From Chitinophagales bacterium (GTDB lineage Bacteria > Bacteroidota > Bacteroidia > Chitinophagales > UBA2359), in assembly GCA_020629595.1 (NCBI GenBank), contig JAHDDA010000175.1:1-5883 (forward strand): a stretch of 5,883 nt of DNA, in the 5' to 3' direction. The notes beneath the pieces are model-generated. The model was not told the origin of the DNA. It saw only the letters and a program-made list of their open reading frames with translations, and made no database searches. This document shows positions 5,572 to 5,883 of the stretch, piece by piece (position 1 is the stretch's first letter; every line of letters begins with the position of its first letter). Both the position numbers and the translations under genes were made by a program.

Positions 5572-5601
5572 AAAATTAATGCAGAATATAATTTGACAAA
5601 A
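5571..5601 (-). promoter_or_regulatory. nadE: Candidate Bacteroidota-type promoter of nadE
   Basis: On the minus strand a TTTTG (5601-5597) lies 18 nt before TAATTTTG (5578-5571). This matches the phylum's known -33 TTTG / -7 TAnnTTTG promoter with normal spacing. Transcription would start near 5565, giving a leader of about 20 nt to the TTG start at 5544 and none to the GTG at 5571. In AT-rich DNA such matches also arise by chance. Confidence 0.5.
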
Positions 5602-5796
5602 TATAATTTAAACGGATTGAAATTGACAAATAGATTTATTTAAATTTTATTAATTTGATTGTTTTTTTAGTTTTAATTTTTTTTCATTTAATTGATTATT
5701 AGTTGTTTGTGTGTTTTTTTCTGTTGTTTTTATGTTTTTAAGTGAAATCTTGTTTTAGGTTTATGAAAAGTTAATTTATTTTCTTTAAATTCTTTT
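5602..5796. other. Very AT-rich intergenic DNA upstream of nadE
   Basis: No credible gene. On the minus strand the stretch is rich in A runs and resembles upstream promoter-activating or bent DNA. An 8-nt TTGACAAA occurs at 5623-5630 and again at 5593-5600, exactly 30 nt apart and in the same orientation. I see no riboswitch or other known RNA. Confidence 0.5.
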
Positions 5797-5822
5797 GTAT
5801 TGATAATCAATACGTTATCAAT
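5797..5822. promoter_or_regulatory. Two overlapping palindromes, operator-like
   Basis: GTATTGAT-A-ATCAATAC (5797-5813) is a perfect 8-bp inverted repeat around one base. Overlapping it, ATTGATAA (5799-5806) pairs with TTATCAAT (5815-5822) across an 8-nt loop. The two folds exclude each other in RNA but give spaced TTGAT/ATCAA half-sites for a dimeric protein in DNA. The site is about 230 nt before nadE and 11 nt after the possible stop of the edge gene. No T run follows on either strand, so it is not a standard terminator. Confidence 0.4.
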
Positions 5823-5832
5823 GTTAAGCGTT

Positions 5833-5883
5833 TTAAGCTTTTGCACCTATAGACTCAATTATTTTTTTGTAAATTCTAAATAC
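5833..5883 (-). CDS. Possible C-terminal end of an unidentified gene, cut by the window edge
   Basis: One minus-strand frame is open from the right edge to a TAA at 5835-5833, reading FRIYKKIIESIGAKA at its end. The composition is a little less AT-rich than the intergenic DNA that follows. A second frame is also open for seven codons at the edge (YLEFTKK, then a stop), so the choice between them is uncertain. The stretch is too short to name a family. Confidence 0.2.
   Translation of the reverse strand, partial: VFRIYKKIIESIGAKA

Noticed and set aside
5797..5822. Intrinsic terminator of the gene at the right edge
   Set aside because: The stem is well placed, but neither strand has a following T run; an operator or 3'-end structure fits better.

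Overview
The window looks like chromosomal DNA of a low-GC member of the Bacteroidota. The genes are AT-rich and lack clear Shine-Dalgarno sequences. The promoter-like site before the first gene has the phylum's -33 TTTG / -7 TAnnTTTG pattern (TAATTTTG). The NAD synthase is the long, glutamine-hydrolysing type. Assignment below phylum is not possible from this window.

The right five-sixths is an ordinary housekeeping and transport block, all on the minus strand, read from high to low coordinates. It starts with a glutamine-dependent NAD+ synthase (nadE, 3904-5571), then a YihY/BrkB-family membrane protein (3010-3852), an EamA/DMT-type transporter (2111-3010) and an AI-2E-family membrane protein (941-2050). 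The gaps are 51 nt, a 1-nt TGATG overlap and 60 nt. A candidate promoter lies at 5571-5601 and an intrinsic terminator at 900-923, so the four genes probably form one transcription unit. Apart from nadE, substrates cannot be read from the sequence. Right of nadE is about 260 nt of very AT-rich DNA with an operator-like double palindrome, then perhaps the last codons of another minus-strand gene at the window edge.

The left sixth (1-899) has no convincing gene but is full of structure, and this is the interesting part. Two long imperfect inverted repeats stand in tandem (about 175-563 and 562-700). Each is centred on a 51-nt palindrome whose arms are themselves palindromes of the form TTGGTC-N4-GACCAA. 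The outer arm of the first is split by a 161-bp MITE-like insertion (356-516) with 17/18-bp terminal inverted repeats and a perfect abutting 10-bp target duplication (TTTCAGCCTT). Removing the insertion and one duplicate restores the interrupted stem, so the order of events is readable: the hairpin element was there first and the MITE landed in it. A 13-nt motif, ATATAGCMRTNAT, occurs in the same orientation at both ends and at the junction of the two hairpin units, and a 15-nt direct repeat flanks the whole array.

I see no recognisable defence system, CRISPR array, RNA gene of a known class or transposase. The candidate novelty is the nested family of palindromic elements, which resembles REP/BIME-type or MITE DNA whose mobilising enzyme would lie elsewhere in the genome.
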